DNA of 64,000 nucleotides from CAZDBA01 sp965224765 (GCA_965224765.1 CBDDAC010000029.1:310001-374000); one strand, 5' to 3'; shown: positions 1 through 10,023, counted from the first letter of the stretch. The notes: generated by a model from the sequence alone, not told the origin. Program-made: numbers and translations.

Positions 1-1340
1 TCAAAGGCATTGAAACCGTAGGCCACAACGTTGCTTCGGTTCGCTCCGCACTTCGATGGTGGTCGGCTCCAGGAACCGAAGCCATCAACAGCCAGACTCG
101 CCATCGCTTGGCGATGATTCAAGAGCCCTGGTTAATCGACAAAACTGGTCGCGATGAAATTCAGGATCGGATGTTTGTTGATGATGATGGCAACCGCAGC
201 CGCCTGATTCGCGAAGGCACCTGGGAAAGCTATCAGGGTTTCCGAGCAGATCAAACAGAGGGAAATGACCACGCCGATCATGCAGCTGTCGCCCCCGAGA
301 AAGACCCTACTGCGTTGCCAGTCCTCACCAACGTAGGCTTTACAACCTTGGAAAAAGCCGAGGATGACAAAGACAGCGAAAGAAAACACGGACAAGGCAG
401 CAATCAGCCGCAGTGGCCAGAAGGTTTTCGACCTCACCACAAAAACAAAGACCTCACCCCAGGTGTCCGCCAGCGATACACGCTGGAAAACAAGGATTAC
501 ACCAATGTCTGGGGCATGGGCATTGACCTGAGCAAATGTACCGGATGCAACTCCTGCGTCATTGCCTGCCAGGCAGAAAACAACGTTCCCGTCGTTGGAA
601 AATGGCAAGTTGATCGTGGACGCGAAATGCACTGGATGCGTATCGATCGCTACTTTGGTGACAACCTCTACAACAAAGAGGCAGCCGAAAACGATGACAA
701 GCAAATCACCCACCAACCGGTAGCTTGCCATCACTGCGAGAATGCTCCCTGCGAAACAGTTTGCCCCGTTGCAGCGACCACGCACTCCAGCGAAGGCCTT
801 AACGATATGGTTTACAACCGCTGTATCGGAACTCGCTACTGCGGCAACAACTGTCCATACAAGGTCCGTCGATTCAACTTCTTGAATTACGCCGATGCAG
901 TAACGTTCATCAAGTACCCGGGCCCGATGAGCAAGAGCGACTTGGCTCCACACGTTCAAACAACGGAAGAAGACAAGCAACTACAGAACTTGATGGTGAA
1001 CCCTGAAGTCACGGTCCGAAGCCGTGGTGTCATGGAGAAATGCACCTACTGTGTGCAGCGAATCCAAAACCACAAGATCAAAGCCAAAGCAGAGCGGCGC
1101 GAGATTAAGCCCAACGAAATCAAAACTGCTTGCCAGGAATCTTGTCCGACTCAGGCGATTACTTTTGGCGATCTAAATAACGCAGAAAGCGATGTCGCGA
1201 AGGCTCATGCCAGCCCTCGTGCATACTCGATGCTGGAAGAATTGAACAACTGGCCACGTACTCAATACCTGGCCCGCGTTCGCAATCCGCACCCCGATTT
1301 GGTTGACCTACTTGCAAAAGATCACGGGCACGACCACTAG
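1..1340 (+). CDS. actB: Alternative complex III iron-sulfur subunit ActB, C-terminal part
   Basis: The 3' end of a gene that enters from before the window; the frame is open from base 3 with no convincing start, so only about the last 445 residues are seen. Four cysteine clusters bind Fe-S centres: CTGCNSC..C near 537-572, CHHCENAPCETVC near 727-765, a cluster with CIGTRYCGNNCPY near 821-858, and CTYC plus CQESCP near 1039-1150. This is the ferredoxin-like half of ActB, which passes electrons between the quinol-oxidising membrane subunits and cytochrome c. In the family the N-terminal half is molybdopterin-oxidoreductase-like, usually without the cofactor. The next genes actC, actDE and actF on the same strand support the call. 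A PsrB-type subunit of a polysulfide-reductase-like complex is the alternative; the following oxidase genes make ACIII much more likely. Confidence 0.93.
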   Translation, partial: KGIETVGHNVASVRSALRWWSAPGTEAINSQTRHRLAMIQEPWLIDKTGRDEIQDRMFVDDDGNRSRLIREGTWESYQGFRADQTEGNDHADHAAVAPEKDPTALPVLTNVGFTTLEKAEDDKDSERKHGQGSNQPQWPEGFRPHHKNKDLTPGVRQRYTLENKDYTNVWGMGIDLSKCTGCNSCVIACQAENNVPVVGKWQVDRGREMHWMRIDRYFGDNLYNKEAAENDDKQITHQPVACHHCENAPCETVCPVAATTHSSEGLNDMVYNRCIGTRYCGNNCPYKVRRFNFLNYADAVTFIKYPGPMSKSDLAPHVQTTEEDKQLQNLMVNPEVTVRSRGVMEKCTYCVQRIQNHKIKAKAERREIKPNEIKTACQESCPTQAITFGDLNNAESDVAKAHASPRAYSMLEELNNWPRTQYLARVRNPHPDLVDLLAKDHGHDH

Positions 1341-1456
1341 AAAAAAGATTCCTCCGAAGCTCATGAGTCGGCTGAAGTTCGCACGCGAACCGAAACGCGA
1401 TCTTTGGATTACCGATAAACCAAAACAAAAACGTTTAATAACGAGACAATAACCGA

Positions 1457-2848
1457 ATGGCCACCAGCATTGATCCTGCAATGGACAACACCTACGAAGA
1501 TGCGGAACAAAGAGCTCCGCTGGTTCTGGGTGGATTGGATTACACCGGCGTAACTGAAACGGTTGCCTCCGTCTGGGAGTCGAGCAAGCCGCCCAGGATT
1601 TGGTATATCTTGATGGCGATCAGCATCACGCTGCTTTCGATTCTTGGTTTGTGCCTTGGGCATTTGTTGCTCAAAGGGACGGGTGTTTGGGGTAACAACA
1701 ACCCGACCTATTGGGGTTGGCCGATCGTGAACTTCGTTTTCTGGGTGGGTATTGGCCACGCGGGAACGTTGATTTCGGCGATTCTGTTTTTGTTTCGTCA
1801 GGATTGGCGAACGAGTATCAACCGTGCCGCCGAAGCGATGACGATTTTCGCGGTCATCTGTGCGGGTCTATTCCCGGGCGTCCACATTGGTCGTGTTTGG
1901 GTTTTCTACTGGTTGTTCCCGGTCCCTACTGAGCACTTGGCGATGTGGCCCAACTTCCGCAGTCCACTGCTGTGGGACGTGTTTGCGGTTTCGACTTATG
2001 CGACCGTGTCGCTATTGTTCTGGTACATGGGAATGGTTCCCGATATCGCGACCTTCCGTGATCGTTGCAAAAACAAATATCAAAAGATGATTTACAGCCT
2101 GCTTTCACTGGGCTGGACAGGCTCGGCTCGCAACTGGCATCGCTACGAAGCGGCCTATGTGATCCTGGCCGCACTGGCGACTCCGCTGGTACTTTCGGTA
2201 CATACGATCGTTAGTTTTGACTTTGCGGTCTCTCAGCTTCCTGGTTGGCATACGACGATCTTCCCGCCTTACTTTGTTGCGGGTGCGATTTTCTCCGGAT
2301 TCGCGATGGTTGTTACCTTGCTGGTGCCCGTGCGAAAGATTCTCAAACTGGAGAACTTGATTACGCTTCGCCACCTTGAGAACATGAACAAGATCATCAT
2401 AGCCACGAGCTTGATGGTCGGTACGGCCTATGGAATTGAATTCTTCATCGCCTGGTATAGCGGCGTTGAAGTGGAAAGCTTTGCGTTCTTCAATCGAGCG
2501 TTTGGTAATTACTGGTGGGCGTACTGGATCATGGTGACGTGTAACGTCGTGATTCCGCAGTTCTTCTGGATTAAGTGGTGCCGAACGACTCCATGGTTCA
2601 TGGTGATCATCTGCATCTTTGTAAATATCGGAATGTGGTTCGAGCGTTTTGTGATTACCGTCACTTCGTTGAACCGTGACTTCTTGCCATCGAGTTGGGA
2701 CTACTTCCGTCCAACGATGGTAGACATCCTGATGCTGATCGGTAGTTTTGGTTTGTTTATGACGTTGTTCTTGCTGTTCTGCCGTTTCCTACCGGTCATT
2801 GCGATCAGCGAAGTCAAAAACTGTATTCCTCATGACGATCATCACTAA
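1457..2848 (+). CDS. actC: Alternative complex III membrane subunit ActC (NrfD-like)
   Basis: A 463-residue polytopic membrane protein of the NrfD/PsrC family with about ten hydrophobic helices. In ACIII, ActC and its homologue ActF sit side by side in the membrane, and ActC carries the proposed quinol site facing the Fe-S subunit. It follows actB by 116 bases and precedes the actDE fusion by 45 bases, all on one strand. The short N-terminal cytoplasmic tail before the first helix and the histidine-rich C-terminal end (DDHH) are visible. Length and order match the family. Assignment as ActC rather than ActF is by position, next to actB. Confidence 0.92.
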   Translation: MATSIDPAMDNTYEDAEQRAPLVLGGLDYTGVTETVASVWESSKPPRIWYILMAISITLLSILGLCLGHLLLKGTGVWGNNNPTYWGWPIVNFVFWVGIGHAGTLISAILFLFRQDWRTSINRAAEAMTIFAVICAGLFPGVHIGRVWVFYWLFPVPTEHLAMWPNFRSPLLWDVFAVSTYATVSLLFWYMGMVPDIATFRDRCKNKYQKMIYSLLSLGWTGSARNWHRYEAAYVILAALATPLVLSVHTIVSFDFAVSQLPGWHTTIFPPYFVAGAIFSGFAMVVTLLVPVRKILKLENLITLRHLENMNKIIIATSLMVGTAYGIEFFIAWYSGVEVESFAFFNRAFGNYWWAYWIMVTCNVVIPQFFWIKWCRTTPWFMVIICIFVNIGMWFERFVITVTSLNRDFLPSSWDYFRPTMVDILMLIGSFGLFMTLFLLFCRFLPVIAISEVKNCIPHDDHH

Positions 2849-2893
2849 AAAGTCAAAACATTACTCGCAAGAGTTTGAAATAAAGAGTTAGCT

Positions 2894-4297
2894 ATGGCAA
2901 CACCTGAAACTCAAAAGTTCCTTGGACTGCTGGCCCAGTTCGATGACCCTGATACCTTGGTTCAAGCTTGTGACAGCGCGCGGCGAGCGGGTTACAAGTC
3001 AATGGATGCCTACAGTCCAATGCCCATTCACGGGATCGATCCAGCCCTTGGTATCAAGCGAACCGTTCTGCCGTTTATTGTCTTGTTCATCGGCTTGAAC
3101 GCGCTGTTCATTGGTCTTGGCATGCAGTACTACACGAACTCTGCAGACTGGTCACCGATCTTCCCAGGGTATGCGTTTTACATTAGCGGTAAACCACTCT
3201 TCAGTTTGCCTGCCAATATTCCAGTCGCTTTTGAAATCATCGTATTGTCCAGTGCGTTCGCCACATTCTTTGGCATGTGGATTTTGAACAAACTTCCACG
3301 ATTCGCGAATCCGCTTCATCGAATTTCTCGATTCAGTCGAGCAACGAACGATCGTTTCTTCTTGGTGATTGACGAGAAGGACAGCAATTTTGATCGTACA
3401 GCCACCGAGGCTCAGCTCAATGAGTGGGGTGCAACCGCGATTGAAGAAGTCAACGAAGACCAGACGGACCAAAAGGTTCCCAAGGTTTTCAAACTGATTG
3501 CAGTCCTTGGATCACTCTTGCTGATTGCTCCTCCAGTCATGATTTTTCGATCTGCAGGAATGACCAACCGAGCTCCTCGCCTGCACGTGGTTCCTGACAT
3601 GGATTGGCAAGACAAACGAAAAACACAAACACTCGGCCCGACTTTGGCCGATGGCAGCTCGCTATTCGCCAACCATCGAACGATGCAAAGCATTATCCCT
3701 GGCACGCTGGCTCGAGGCGATCTTGAACTCGACACCGAATACTACGGCGGTTACGTCAAAGGCAGTTTGCCCGATGAACACGCTTCACGCATCATTGACG
3801 GTGCAAGCATGCGAACAGGCCTTGGCACTCAGGACGAAGAAGACACTCCAGCTGCTGATACTCCCGCTGAACCTGAGTGGGTAAAAGAATTCCCCAAAGG
3901 CGAAATGATCGACGACAAATTGGTTAACGGCGTCGAAGTATCCTTGGAGACATTGGAACGAGGCAAGGCACGCTTTGAAATCTATTGCTCTGCCTGTCAT
4001 GGATACGGCGGTAACGGCGACGGACTCGTGAACCAACGAGCGGTATCGCTTGCCGCAACTGGACAGGCTAACTGGACGGCCGCCAAGAGTTTGCACGATC
4101 CTGAAGTCAAGAAGAACGATGTCGGTCGCATCTACGACACAATTACCAACGGTCGTGGAACCATGGGACCTTATAAATCACAGATTCCCGCCGAAGATCG
4201 TTGGGCAATTGTCATGTACGTCAAAGCTCTACAGGAGACTGGCATCAAGCCAGTCGATTTGGTTGTAGACGATGCTGCAGCCCAAGCTTCCGAATAA
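2894..4297 (+). CDS. ActD-ActE fusion: DUF3341 membrane subunit plus c-type cytochrome
   Basis: A 467-residue protein joining two ACIII subunits that are separate genes in many bacteria. Residues 1 to about 180 resemble ActD (DUF3341): a soluble start, then two membrane helices near 55-80 and 105-130. Another helix lies near residues 200-218. After a linker rich in Asp, Pro and Ala comes a mono-haem cytochrome c domain like ActE, with CSACH at C365, C368 and H369 and a likely axial methionine in RGTMGPY near 419. The reading frame is continuous, so the fusion is real unless there is a sequencing error. The cytochrome would sit in the periplasm and receive electrons from ActB. It follows actC and precedes actF by 36 bases. 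Confidence 0.9.
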   Translation: MATPETQKFLGLLAQFDDPDTLVQACDSARRAGYKSMDAYSPMPIHGIDPALGIKRTVLPFIVLFIGLNALFIGLGMQYYTNSADWSPIFPGYAFYISGKPLFSLPANIPVAFEIIVLSSAFATFFGMWILNKLPRFANPLHRISRFSRATNDRFFLVIDEKDSNFDRTATEAQLNEWGATAIEEVNEDQTDQKVPKVFKLIAVLGSLLLIAPPVMIFRSAGMTNRAPRLHVVPDMDWQDKRKTQTLGPTLADGSSLFANHRTMQSIIPGTLARGDLELDTEYYGGYVKGSLPDEHASRIIDGASMRTGLGTQDEEDTPAADTPAEPEWVKEFPKGEMIDDKLVNGVEVSLETLERGKARFEIYCSACHGYGGNGDGLVNQRAVSLAATGQANWTAAKSLHDPEVKKNDVGRIYDTITNGRGTMGPYKSQIPAEDRWAIVMYVKALQETGIKPVDLVVDDAAAQASE

Positions 4298-4333
4298 ACA
4301 AAACACTTAATTCATTATCAGATTCGATTTCCC

Positions 4334-5590
4334 ATGCACGAACGTCGACCTGCAAAAATAACTTCGCCTGTCATTACCCTTAAGGACGATTACGCGCGCG
4401 TTATGTCAACCGCCGCTGTGATTGGCGTTGTTGGCGTTGGTGCCAGCTTCGCAATGAGTTTCGTCAATTCGGGTACAGAAGCTTATAAAACGTTTTCCCA
4501 TGCGTACCTTACCAATTTCTGCTTTTTGATATCCATTTCGTTAGGCTGCATGTTTTTTGTGACAGTCCAGCATCTGGCAAAAGCGGGTTGGAGCGTGACG
4601 GTTCGCCGAGTGGCGGAGATTATTGCCATGTGTGCCTTTCCACTGGCAATTCTGTTTTTGCCCATTTTGATTCCGATCATGTTGGGGAACGCGGATCTCT
4701 ATGAATGGAATGAGAATCCGGGTTTTACCGATCACGGCCATGGCCCAATCGAAAGTATGGAAACTCTTAAAGGCCAGTTCCTGAACCCGGCGTTCTTCGG
4801 AATTCGCGTCGTCGTTTACTTCCTGGTCTGGGGATTGATTGGCTGGAATTTCTTCAGCAAGTCACTCAAGCAGGATGTGTCTGGCGATCCAAAACTGACT
4901 TTAAAAATGCAACGTTCTAGCACCTGGATGATGATCCTGTTTGCTACGTCGATCGTATTCGCATCTTTCGACTTCGAGATGTCACTGGCCCCACTTTGGT
5001 TTAGCACCATGTTCCCGGTTTACTTCTTTGCCGGCGGCGTGATGAGTGGTTTGGCTACGATCATCCTGGCTTGCCTTCTGATTCAGAACAGTGGCCGGTG
5101 CACCGACGAGATTACGGTCGATCACTATCATGACTTGGCCAAGTTGATGTTCAGCTTTGTGTTCTTTTGGGGCTACATCGGATTTAGCCAGTTCATGCTG
5201 ATCTGGTATGCCAACATTCCTGAAGAAACTGTTTGGTTTGAATGGCGATTCAGTTCTGGCTGGGCCTGGGTTTCAGTGATCCTGCTATTCGGTCACTTGT
5301 TGATTCCCTTCCTGGGCCTGATGGCTCGGACCGTACGACGAAACAAGAAATTCCTTTTCTTTGCATCGATTTACATGCTCTGCATGCACTGGCTGGACCA
5401 TTACTGGTTGGTGATGCCGCAGCTCAAGGACGATCATGCTTTTGCAGCGATTCCACTGGTTCAGATCCCCTGTGCGATTGGACTGATTGGATTGTTTGTT
5501 GCCCTGTTCTGCTTTATTGCTCGAGACAAGCCTTTGGTTCCACTTCAGGATCCACGGCTTGGTGAGGCGTTGAATTTTAAGAACCCGTAA
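4334..5590 (+). CDS. actF: Alternative complex III membrane subunit ActF (NrfD-like)
   Basis: A 418-residue membrane protein with about ten predicted helices, homologous to ActC. In the structures of ACIII, ActF forms the second large membrane subunit and may take part in proton translocation. The sequence has long hydrophobic segments throughout and conserved-looking polar residues inside helices, for example the HYH and DHYW segments. It lies between the actDE fusion and a small one-helix gene. A GC-rich inverted repeat (CCGTGCG with CGCACG) sits just after its stop codon, before the next gene, and may act in transcript processing. Confidence 0.91.
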   Translation: MHERRPAKITSPVITLKDDYARVMSTAAVIGVVGVGASFAMSFVNSGTEAYKTFSHAYLTNFCFLISISLGCMFFVTVQHLAKAGWSVTVRRVAEIIAMCAFPLAILFLPILIPIMLGNADLYEWNENPGFTDHGHGPIESMETLKGQFLNPAFFGIRVVVYFLVWGLIGWNFFSKSLKQDVSGDPKLTLKMQRSSTWMMILFATSIVFASFDFEMSLAPLWFSTMFPVYFFAGGVMSGLATIILACLLIQNSGRCTDEITVDHYHDLAKLMFSFVFFWGYIGFSQFMLIWYANIPEETVWFEWRFSSGWAWVSVILLFGHLLIPFLGLMARTVRRNKKFLFFASIYMLCMHWLDHYWLVMPQLKDDHAFAAIPLVQIPCAIGLIGLFVALFCFIARDKPLVPLQDPRLGEALNFKNP

Positions 5591-5676
5591 AACCAACTGT
5601 CCGTGCGGCAGATTGGCGCACGAACGGATCACATGAACGATTTAAAATCCCGATAGCTTAATCGTTAAATAATAAA

Positions 5677-6033
5677 ATGACTGCTGAAACTAACGAAAAC
5701 ACGACTGATATGAATCAAGACTCGACTCCGGATTCCGAGAACGGACGTGGTCATGAAAAGCCGAGTTATGACGACATCAATACTCCGGCTATTATTATCG
5801 TGGGTTTCATCTCGGCGTTGTTCACGTTTCTGATCATCGCCTTTGTTCAGGGCCTCTACTATCAGTGGAACAACTCGTACGTTCGTGAGCGTTCCACCGA
5901 GTACGTCAACAAACCGGTCAAGAAGCTCATTGACGATCAAAAACGGACGTTGGATGGCGACGAAGCAGCCGGCACGATTTCGATCGAAAAGGCGATGGAA
6001 AAAGTTCTCGACAAATACAGTTCAAACAACTAA
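5677..6033 (+). CDS. Small single-helix protein between ACIII and oxidase genes
   Basis: I do not recognise this 118-residue protein. It has a polar, acidic N-terminus of about 37 residues, one membrane helix (AIIIVGFISALFTFLIIAF) near residues 37-57, and a charged periplasmic or cytoplasmic tail rich in Lys, Glu and Asp. It sits 86 bases after actF and 17 bases before the SCO gene on the same strand, so it is very likely co-transcribed with the respiratory genes. It could be an accessory subunit that links ACIII to the oxidase or an assembly factor. That role is an inference from position only. Confidence 0.8.
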   Translation: MTAETNENTTDMNQDSTPDSENGRGHEKPSYDDINTPAIIIVGFISALFTFLIIAFVQGLYYQWNNSYVRERSTEYVNKPVKKLIDDQKRTLDGDEAAGTISIEKAMEKVLDKYSSNN

Positions 6034-6050
6034 CAACCCAAGATAGTCAC

Positions 6051-6968
6051 ATGACATTCACTGCAACAATTCGAAACGCGATCGGCCTGAGCATCATGAT
6101 GCTGCTGGTATCGTGGCAGTGTGCCCACGCTCAACTGGGTGAACAAGACGGCAACAACAATCAAGTGCCTGAGGTGGCAAAGGACATCGGAGTTGACCCA
6201 CAGCTTGGTGAATTCATTGACCCTGAATTCGCCTTTACCGACGAAGAGAACAACTATGTCCGCATGGGCGATTTCTTTGACGGTAAACGACCGATCATAT
6301 TGTCGTTCAACTATTCCAACTGTCCGAAGCTTTGCGAAGTTCAGTTGGATCTAATGACCGATGCGCTTCGCGAAATTAATTTCGAAGTCGGTAAAGACTT
6401 TCAGATTATTTCGGTCAGTATCGACCCCAAGGAACAACTTGTTCGAGCACGTGAGATGCGTGATCGATTTAGCGGTCTTTACAATCGACCAGGCAGCGAA
6501 ACCAGTTGGCACTTCTTGATCAGTGATAAAATCATGGTCAAAGAACTGGCCAAGTCTTGTGGTGTTCGCTACACGTATGTGAAACGACAAAAGCTATATT
6601 CACATCCAGCGGTGTTTTTGCTGATCTCGCCCAATGGCAAGATCGTCCGATACATCCACGGCTTGAATTACGATCCAGGCACCATTTCCAAAGCACTGAT
6701 TGAAGCCTCCGAAGGCAAAATTGGCTCGCCAATCAACCGGTTCGCTTTTGTAACTGGCTGCTTCCTTTTTGATGAAACCACTGGAAAGTACACCTTTGCC
6801 GCCATGGGACTGATGCGAGTCGCAGGGCTTTTCACCCTATTCTGCCTCGCGGTTACGATCATTCCTTACTGGCTGGTCAAACGAAATCGCAAAGACAAAG
6901 AAGTTGATCTCAAATCGACTTCTGAAAACGACAACGAATACAAAGAAGTTTTTAAAGACGAACTGTAA
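6051..6968 (+). CDS. SCO1/SenC-family copper chaperone for cytochrome oxidase
   Basis: A 305-residue thioredoxin-fold protein with a signal sequence or N-terminal anchor (residues about 10-28). The copper-binding CPKLC motif is at C91 and C95 in SNCPKLCEVQ, and the histidine ligand is in YSHPAVF near 186. SCO proteins deliver copper to the CuA site of subunit II and keep its cysteines reduced. A second hydrophobic stretch near residues 243-268 suggests a C-terminal membrane helix, an addition to the basic family design. It ends two bases before the start of subunit II, whose CuA site is the expected target. Confidence 0.92.
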   Translation: MTFTATIRNAIGLSIMMLLVSWQCAHAQLGEQDGNNNQVPEVAKDIGVDPQLGEFIDPEFAFTDEENNYVRMGDFFDGKRPIILSFNYSNCPKLCEVQLDLMTDALREINFEVGKDFQIISVSIDPKEQLVRAREMRDRFSGLYNRPGSETSWHFLISDKIMVKELAKSCGVRYTYVKRQKLYSHPAVFLLISPNGKIVRYIHGLNYDPGTISKALIEASEGKIGSPINRFAFVTGCFLFDETTGKYTFAAMGLMRVAGLFTLFCLAVTIIPYWLVKRNRKDKEVDLKSTSENDNEYKEVFKDEL

Positions 6969-6970
6969 TC

Positions 6971-8155
6971 ATGTTACCGCAACTTACAAACCTACTGGCT
7001 CAAGATATCCCTATTCCGGAATCGTCCATCGATCACCAAGGTGATTATTGGTTCCCGGAACAGGCCTCAACATTTGCGCCGCAGATCGACAATCTCTACT
7101 ATGCTATTCTCTGGCTCTCGACGATCTTCTTCGTGTTGATCGTCGGGTTCATGTGCTACTTCTGCTGGAAGTATCGCCGCATTGGTGGAGTCAATGGCGA
7201 GATCAAGCCAGAGAAAAGCGATTCGCACAACACCGCGTTGGAAATTTTCTGGTCGGTCATCCCCAGTGTGATCCTGATTTGGATTTTCTGGGAAGGTGCC
7301 TCTGGGTTCTTTGAAATGCGAGTTGCGACTGATGACTGTGAAGTCATCAACGTGAAAGCGCAGAAATGGAACTGGTCGTTTACCTATCCCAATGGTGACC
7401 AAACAACAGAGCTGCATCTGGTTCGAGACGTACGAGTGAAACTCGTGATGGAATCACCCGATGTTCTGCACAGTTTCTTCGTCCCTGCGTTCCGTCAGAA
7501 AATGGACATCGTACCTGGGCGTTATACCTATGCGTATATCGAACCGAACAAGGCGGGTGAATACCGTCTGGCATGTGCTGAGTATTGCGGTGACGGACAC
7601 TCGCGTATGCGAACGACTTGCGTGGTCCACAAAACGGAAGAAGATCGAAAACTAAAAACGGAATGGAAACGCCCCACCAAAGCTCCATGGGTCAATGGCG
7701 AGCGCCTCTACAAAATGCATTGTTCGGGGTGTCACCGAAAGGATGGTACTTCAGCAACGGGTCCCGCGCTGAACCTGATTTGGGACAAAGACGAAGAACT
7801 TGACGATGGAACAACGGTTAGGGTCGACGAGAACTATCTCATGGATTCGATTCTTTACCCTGACAAACAAATCGTCAAAGGCTACACCAACCAAATGCAG
7901 GTTTTTGCCGGCAAGCTGAGCAAAGACAAAGACATCCCAGATCTCATTGCCTACATGAAGTATCTCAAAGATCCTTCGGCTTTCGCCAACGATCCGAGCG
8001 TAATGACGCCGGAAAACGAACGAGGCGAAGAAACACCTGGCGACAACGAGGCTTCGGAAACCGAAACACCAGAAGGTGAATCCGCAGATCCCGTGATCGA
8101 TGCAGAGGACGAAGGCGAAGTGTCCGATCCTGCAGTGATCGATGACGACGCCTAA
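6971..8155 (+). CDS. ctaC: Cytochrome c oxidase subunit II with fused cytochrome c
   Basis: A 394-residue caa3-type subunit II. Two membrane helices lie near residues 40-65 and 92-112, followed by the CuA cupredoxin domain with ligands H167, C202, E204, C206, H210 and M213. A C-terminal cytochrome c domain carries CSGCH at C251, C254 and H255. The last 60 residues are strongly acidic with many Glu and Asp. The fused haem domain would accept electrons from the ActE-like cytochrome domain encoded upstream, which fits an ACIII-caa3 supercomplex. It lies between the SCO chaperone and subunit I. Confidence 0.96.
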   Translation: MLPQLTNLLAQDIPIPESSIDHQGDYWFPEQASTFAPQIDNLYYAILWLSTIFFVLIVGFMCYFCWKYRRIGGVNGEIKPEKSDSHNTALEIFWSVIPSVILIWIFWEGASGFFEMRVATDDCEVINVKAQKWNWSFTYPNGDQTTELHLVRDVRVKLVMESPDVLHSFFVPAFRQKMDIVPGRYTYAYIEPNKAGEYRLACAEYCGDGHSRMRTTCVVHKTEEDRKLKTEWKRPTKAPWVNGERLYKMHCSGCHRKDGTSATGPALNLIWDKDEELDDGTTVRVDENYLMDSILYPDKQIVKGYTNQMQVFAGKLSKDKDIPDLIAYMKYLKDPSAFANDPSVMTPENERGEETPGDNEASETETPEGESADPVIDAEDEGEVSDPAVIDDDA

Positions 8156-8209
8156 TTTCAAACAAAAAAACAAAAGCATACAACTTTGTAGATAGATAAG
8201 GTTATCGAA

Positions 8210-9946
8210 ATGGCCACAGCAGACGTAAGACAAGAGTTATTCGGTCACGCAGACCAGAATAACTTTTTGAACTGCACAAAAGGCATTAAGTCCTGGATCT
8301 TCACGCTTGATCACAAGCGAATTGGCATCATGTACTTGATCGGCGTTACCATCGCGCTGTTCCTTGCTGGATTTTTCGCGCTTTGGCTTCGCGTTCACCT
8401 CTGGACGCACGGCACGCCAATTAACGGCGAAGTGGTGGAAGGCTTTGGTAAGGTTTCTGACGTTGCCTACAACAAGCTGTTCACCCTGCACGGCGCGATC
8501 ATGGTTTTCTCGTTCATTATTCCGAGTATTCCAGCCGCCTTGGGTAACTTTGTTATGCCGATGATGCTGGGTGCCAAGGACGTTGCTTTTCCAAGATTGA
8601 ACCTTGCCAGTTTCTACCTTTGGATCTTTGGTACCGGATTTCTCCTGGTTGCATTGGTCAACGGTTCGCTCGACACGGGTTGGACCTTTTACACGCCCTA
8701 TAGTATTCAATCGAGTACGGGAGTGATTTACGCGACCTTTGGTGCGTTCATTCTCGGATTCAGTTCGATTTTCACCGGAATCAACTTTCTGGTCACGATC
8801 AATACGATGCGTCCCAAGGGAATGACTTGGTTCCGCATGCCTTTGTTCCTGTGGTCACTTTATGCTACCGCGATCATTCAGATTTTGGCGACTCCAGTTT
8901 TGGGTATTACCCTATTGCTCTTGATCTGCGAACGTCTGATGAACATTGGTATCTTCGATCCAGTTTACGGCGGTGATCCCGTTCTGTTCCAACACTTTTT
9001 CTGGTTCTATTCGCACCCTGCGGTTTACATCATGATCCTTCCGGGGATGGGTGTGATCAGTGAATTGATCGCGGTTTACAGTCAAAAGAAGATCTTCGGT
9101 TACTCATTCATTGCGTTTTCCAGCGTTGCAATCGCTTTGGTTGGTTTCCTTGTTTGGGGTCACCACATGTTTACCAGTGGTCAGTCTCCTGTTGTGAACG
9201 TCGTCTTTAGTGCGATCACGTTTACGGTAGCGATTCCCTCTGCGGTCAAAGTATTTAACTGGCTGGGCACGATGTATAAGGGCTCGATCATTTTCACGAC
9301 GCCCATGTGCTACGCTCTGGCATTTATCTTCCTGTTTGGTATTGGTGGTTTGACCGGACTGTTCCTTGCCGCTCTATCAACTGACATTCACTTTCACGAT
9401 ACTTACTTCGTCGTTGCTCACTTTCACTATGTAATGGTGGGTGGAACGTTGACGGCATTACTGGGTGGCGTGTTTCACTGGTGGCCAAAGATGTTTGGTC
9501 GAATGCCAAATGATTTCTTAGGGCGAATCGGTTGCCTATTTGTTTTTGTGGGCTTCAACGTGACCTTTTTCCCACAGTTCGTGATGGGTGCCCGCGGCAT
9601 GCCACGCCGGTACGCATCCTACGATCCTGAGTTCCAAATTTTCCACCAATGGTCAACCGTTGGTGCTTTTATCCTTGGTGGTGGCGTTTTGCTCTCAGCC
9701 ATCGTTTTGGTCTACGCGGCATTCAGGGGACCACGCTGTGGCGGAAACCCATACCGCGCGGCGTCAATGGAGTGGCAATCAAGCTCACCTCCCGACTTCC
9801 ACAATTTTATTCACAAACCCATCGTTAACGACCCATACGATTTCGAATGCATGGTCTTTGACGAAGGTGTAGATAGCTATGTCCACGAAGAGTTCATGGA
9901 TCCCAAGCAGGTTCCTGAGCGTTTGGACAAAGAAAAAGTTCACTAA
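8210..9946 (+). CDS. ctaD: Cytochrome c oxidase subunit I, A2-type
   Basis: A 578-residue haem-copper oxidase catalytic subunit with twelve or more helices. The low-spin haem ligand H94 (LHGAIMVF), CuB ligands H269, H318 and H319, and haem ligands H404 and H406 (AHFHY) are all present. The cross-linked tyrosine is Y273 in YSHPAVY (267-273). The usual glutamate of HPEVY is alanine here, and the preceding YS pair is the known signature of A2-type oxidases, whose D-channel ends without that glutamate. It reduces oxygen to water and pumps protons across the cytoplasmic membrane. It follows subunit II by 54 bases. Confidence 0.97.
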   Translation: MATADVRQELFGHADQNNFLNCTKGIKSWIFTLDHKRIGIMYLIGVTIALFLAGFFALWLRVHLWTHGTPINGEVVEGFGKVSDVAYNKLFTLHGAIMVFSFIIPSIPAALGNFVMPMMLGAKDVAFPRLNLASFYLWIFGTGFLLVALVNGSLDTGWTFYTPYSIQSSTGVIYATFGAFILGFSSIFTGINFLVTINTMRPKGMTWFRMPLFLWSLYATAIIQILATPVLGITLLLLICERLMNIGIFDPVYGGDPVLFQHFFWFYSHPAVYIMILPGMGVISELIAVYSQKKIFGYSFIAFSSVAIALVGFLVWGHHMFTSGQSPVVNVVFSAITFTVAIPSAVKVFNWLGTMYKGSIIFTTPMCYALAFIFLFGIGGLTGLFLAALSTDIHFHDTYFVVAHFHYVMVGGTLTALLGGVFHWWPKMFGRMPNDFLGRIGCLFVFVGFNVTFFPQFVMGARGMPRRYASYDPEFQIFHQWSTVGAFILGGGVLLSAIVLVYAAFRGPRCGGNPYRAASMEWQSSSPPDFHNFIHKPIVNDPYDFECMVFDEGVDSYVHEEFMDPKQVPERLDKEKVH

Positions 9947-10023
9947 ATCATGTGGTTAGCCCAGGCCCTTTAGTCTGTCTAGCAAATCCAAGTCAACACT
10001 TAACGACACAGTCGGAAACAACC

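Noticed and set aside
132..980. 282-residue open frame on the minus strand opposite actB
   Set aside because: It mirrors the actB coding sequence, whose Fe-S cysteines are clear, and has no domain of its own.
9952..10023. GTG start 24 codons upstream of oxidase subunit III
   Set aside because: The added residues are not like the family start, and an ATG with a normal N-terminus is available at 10024.
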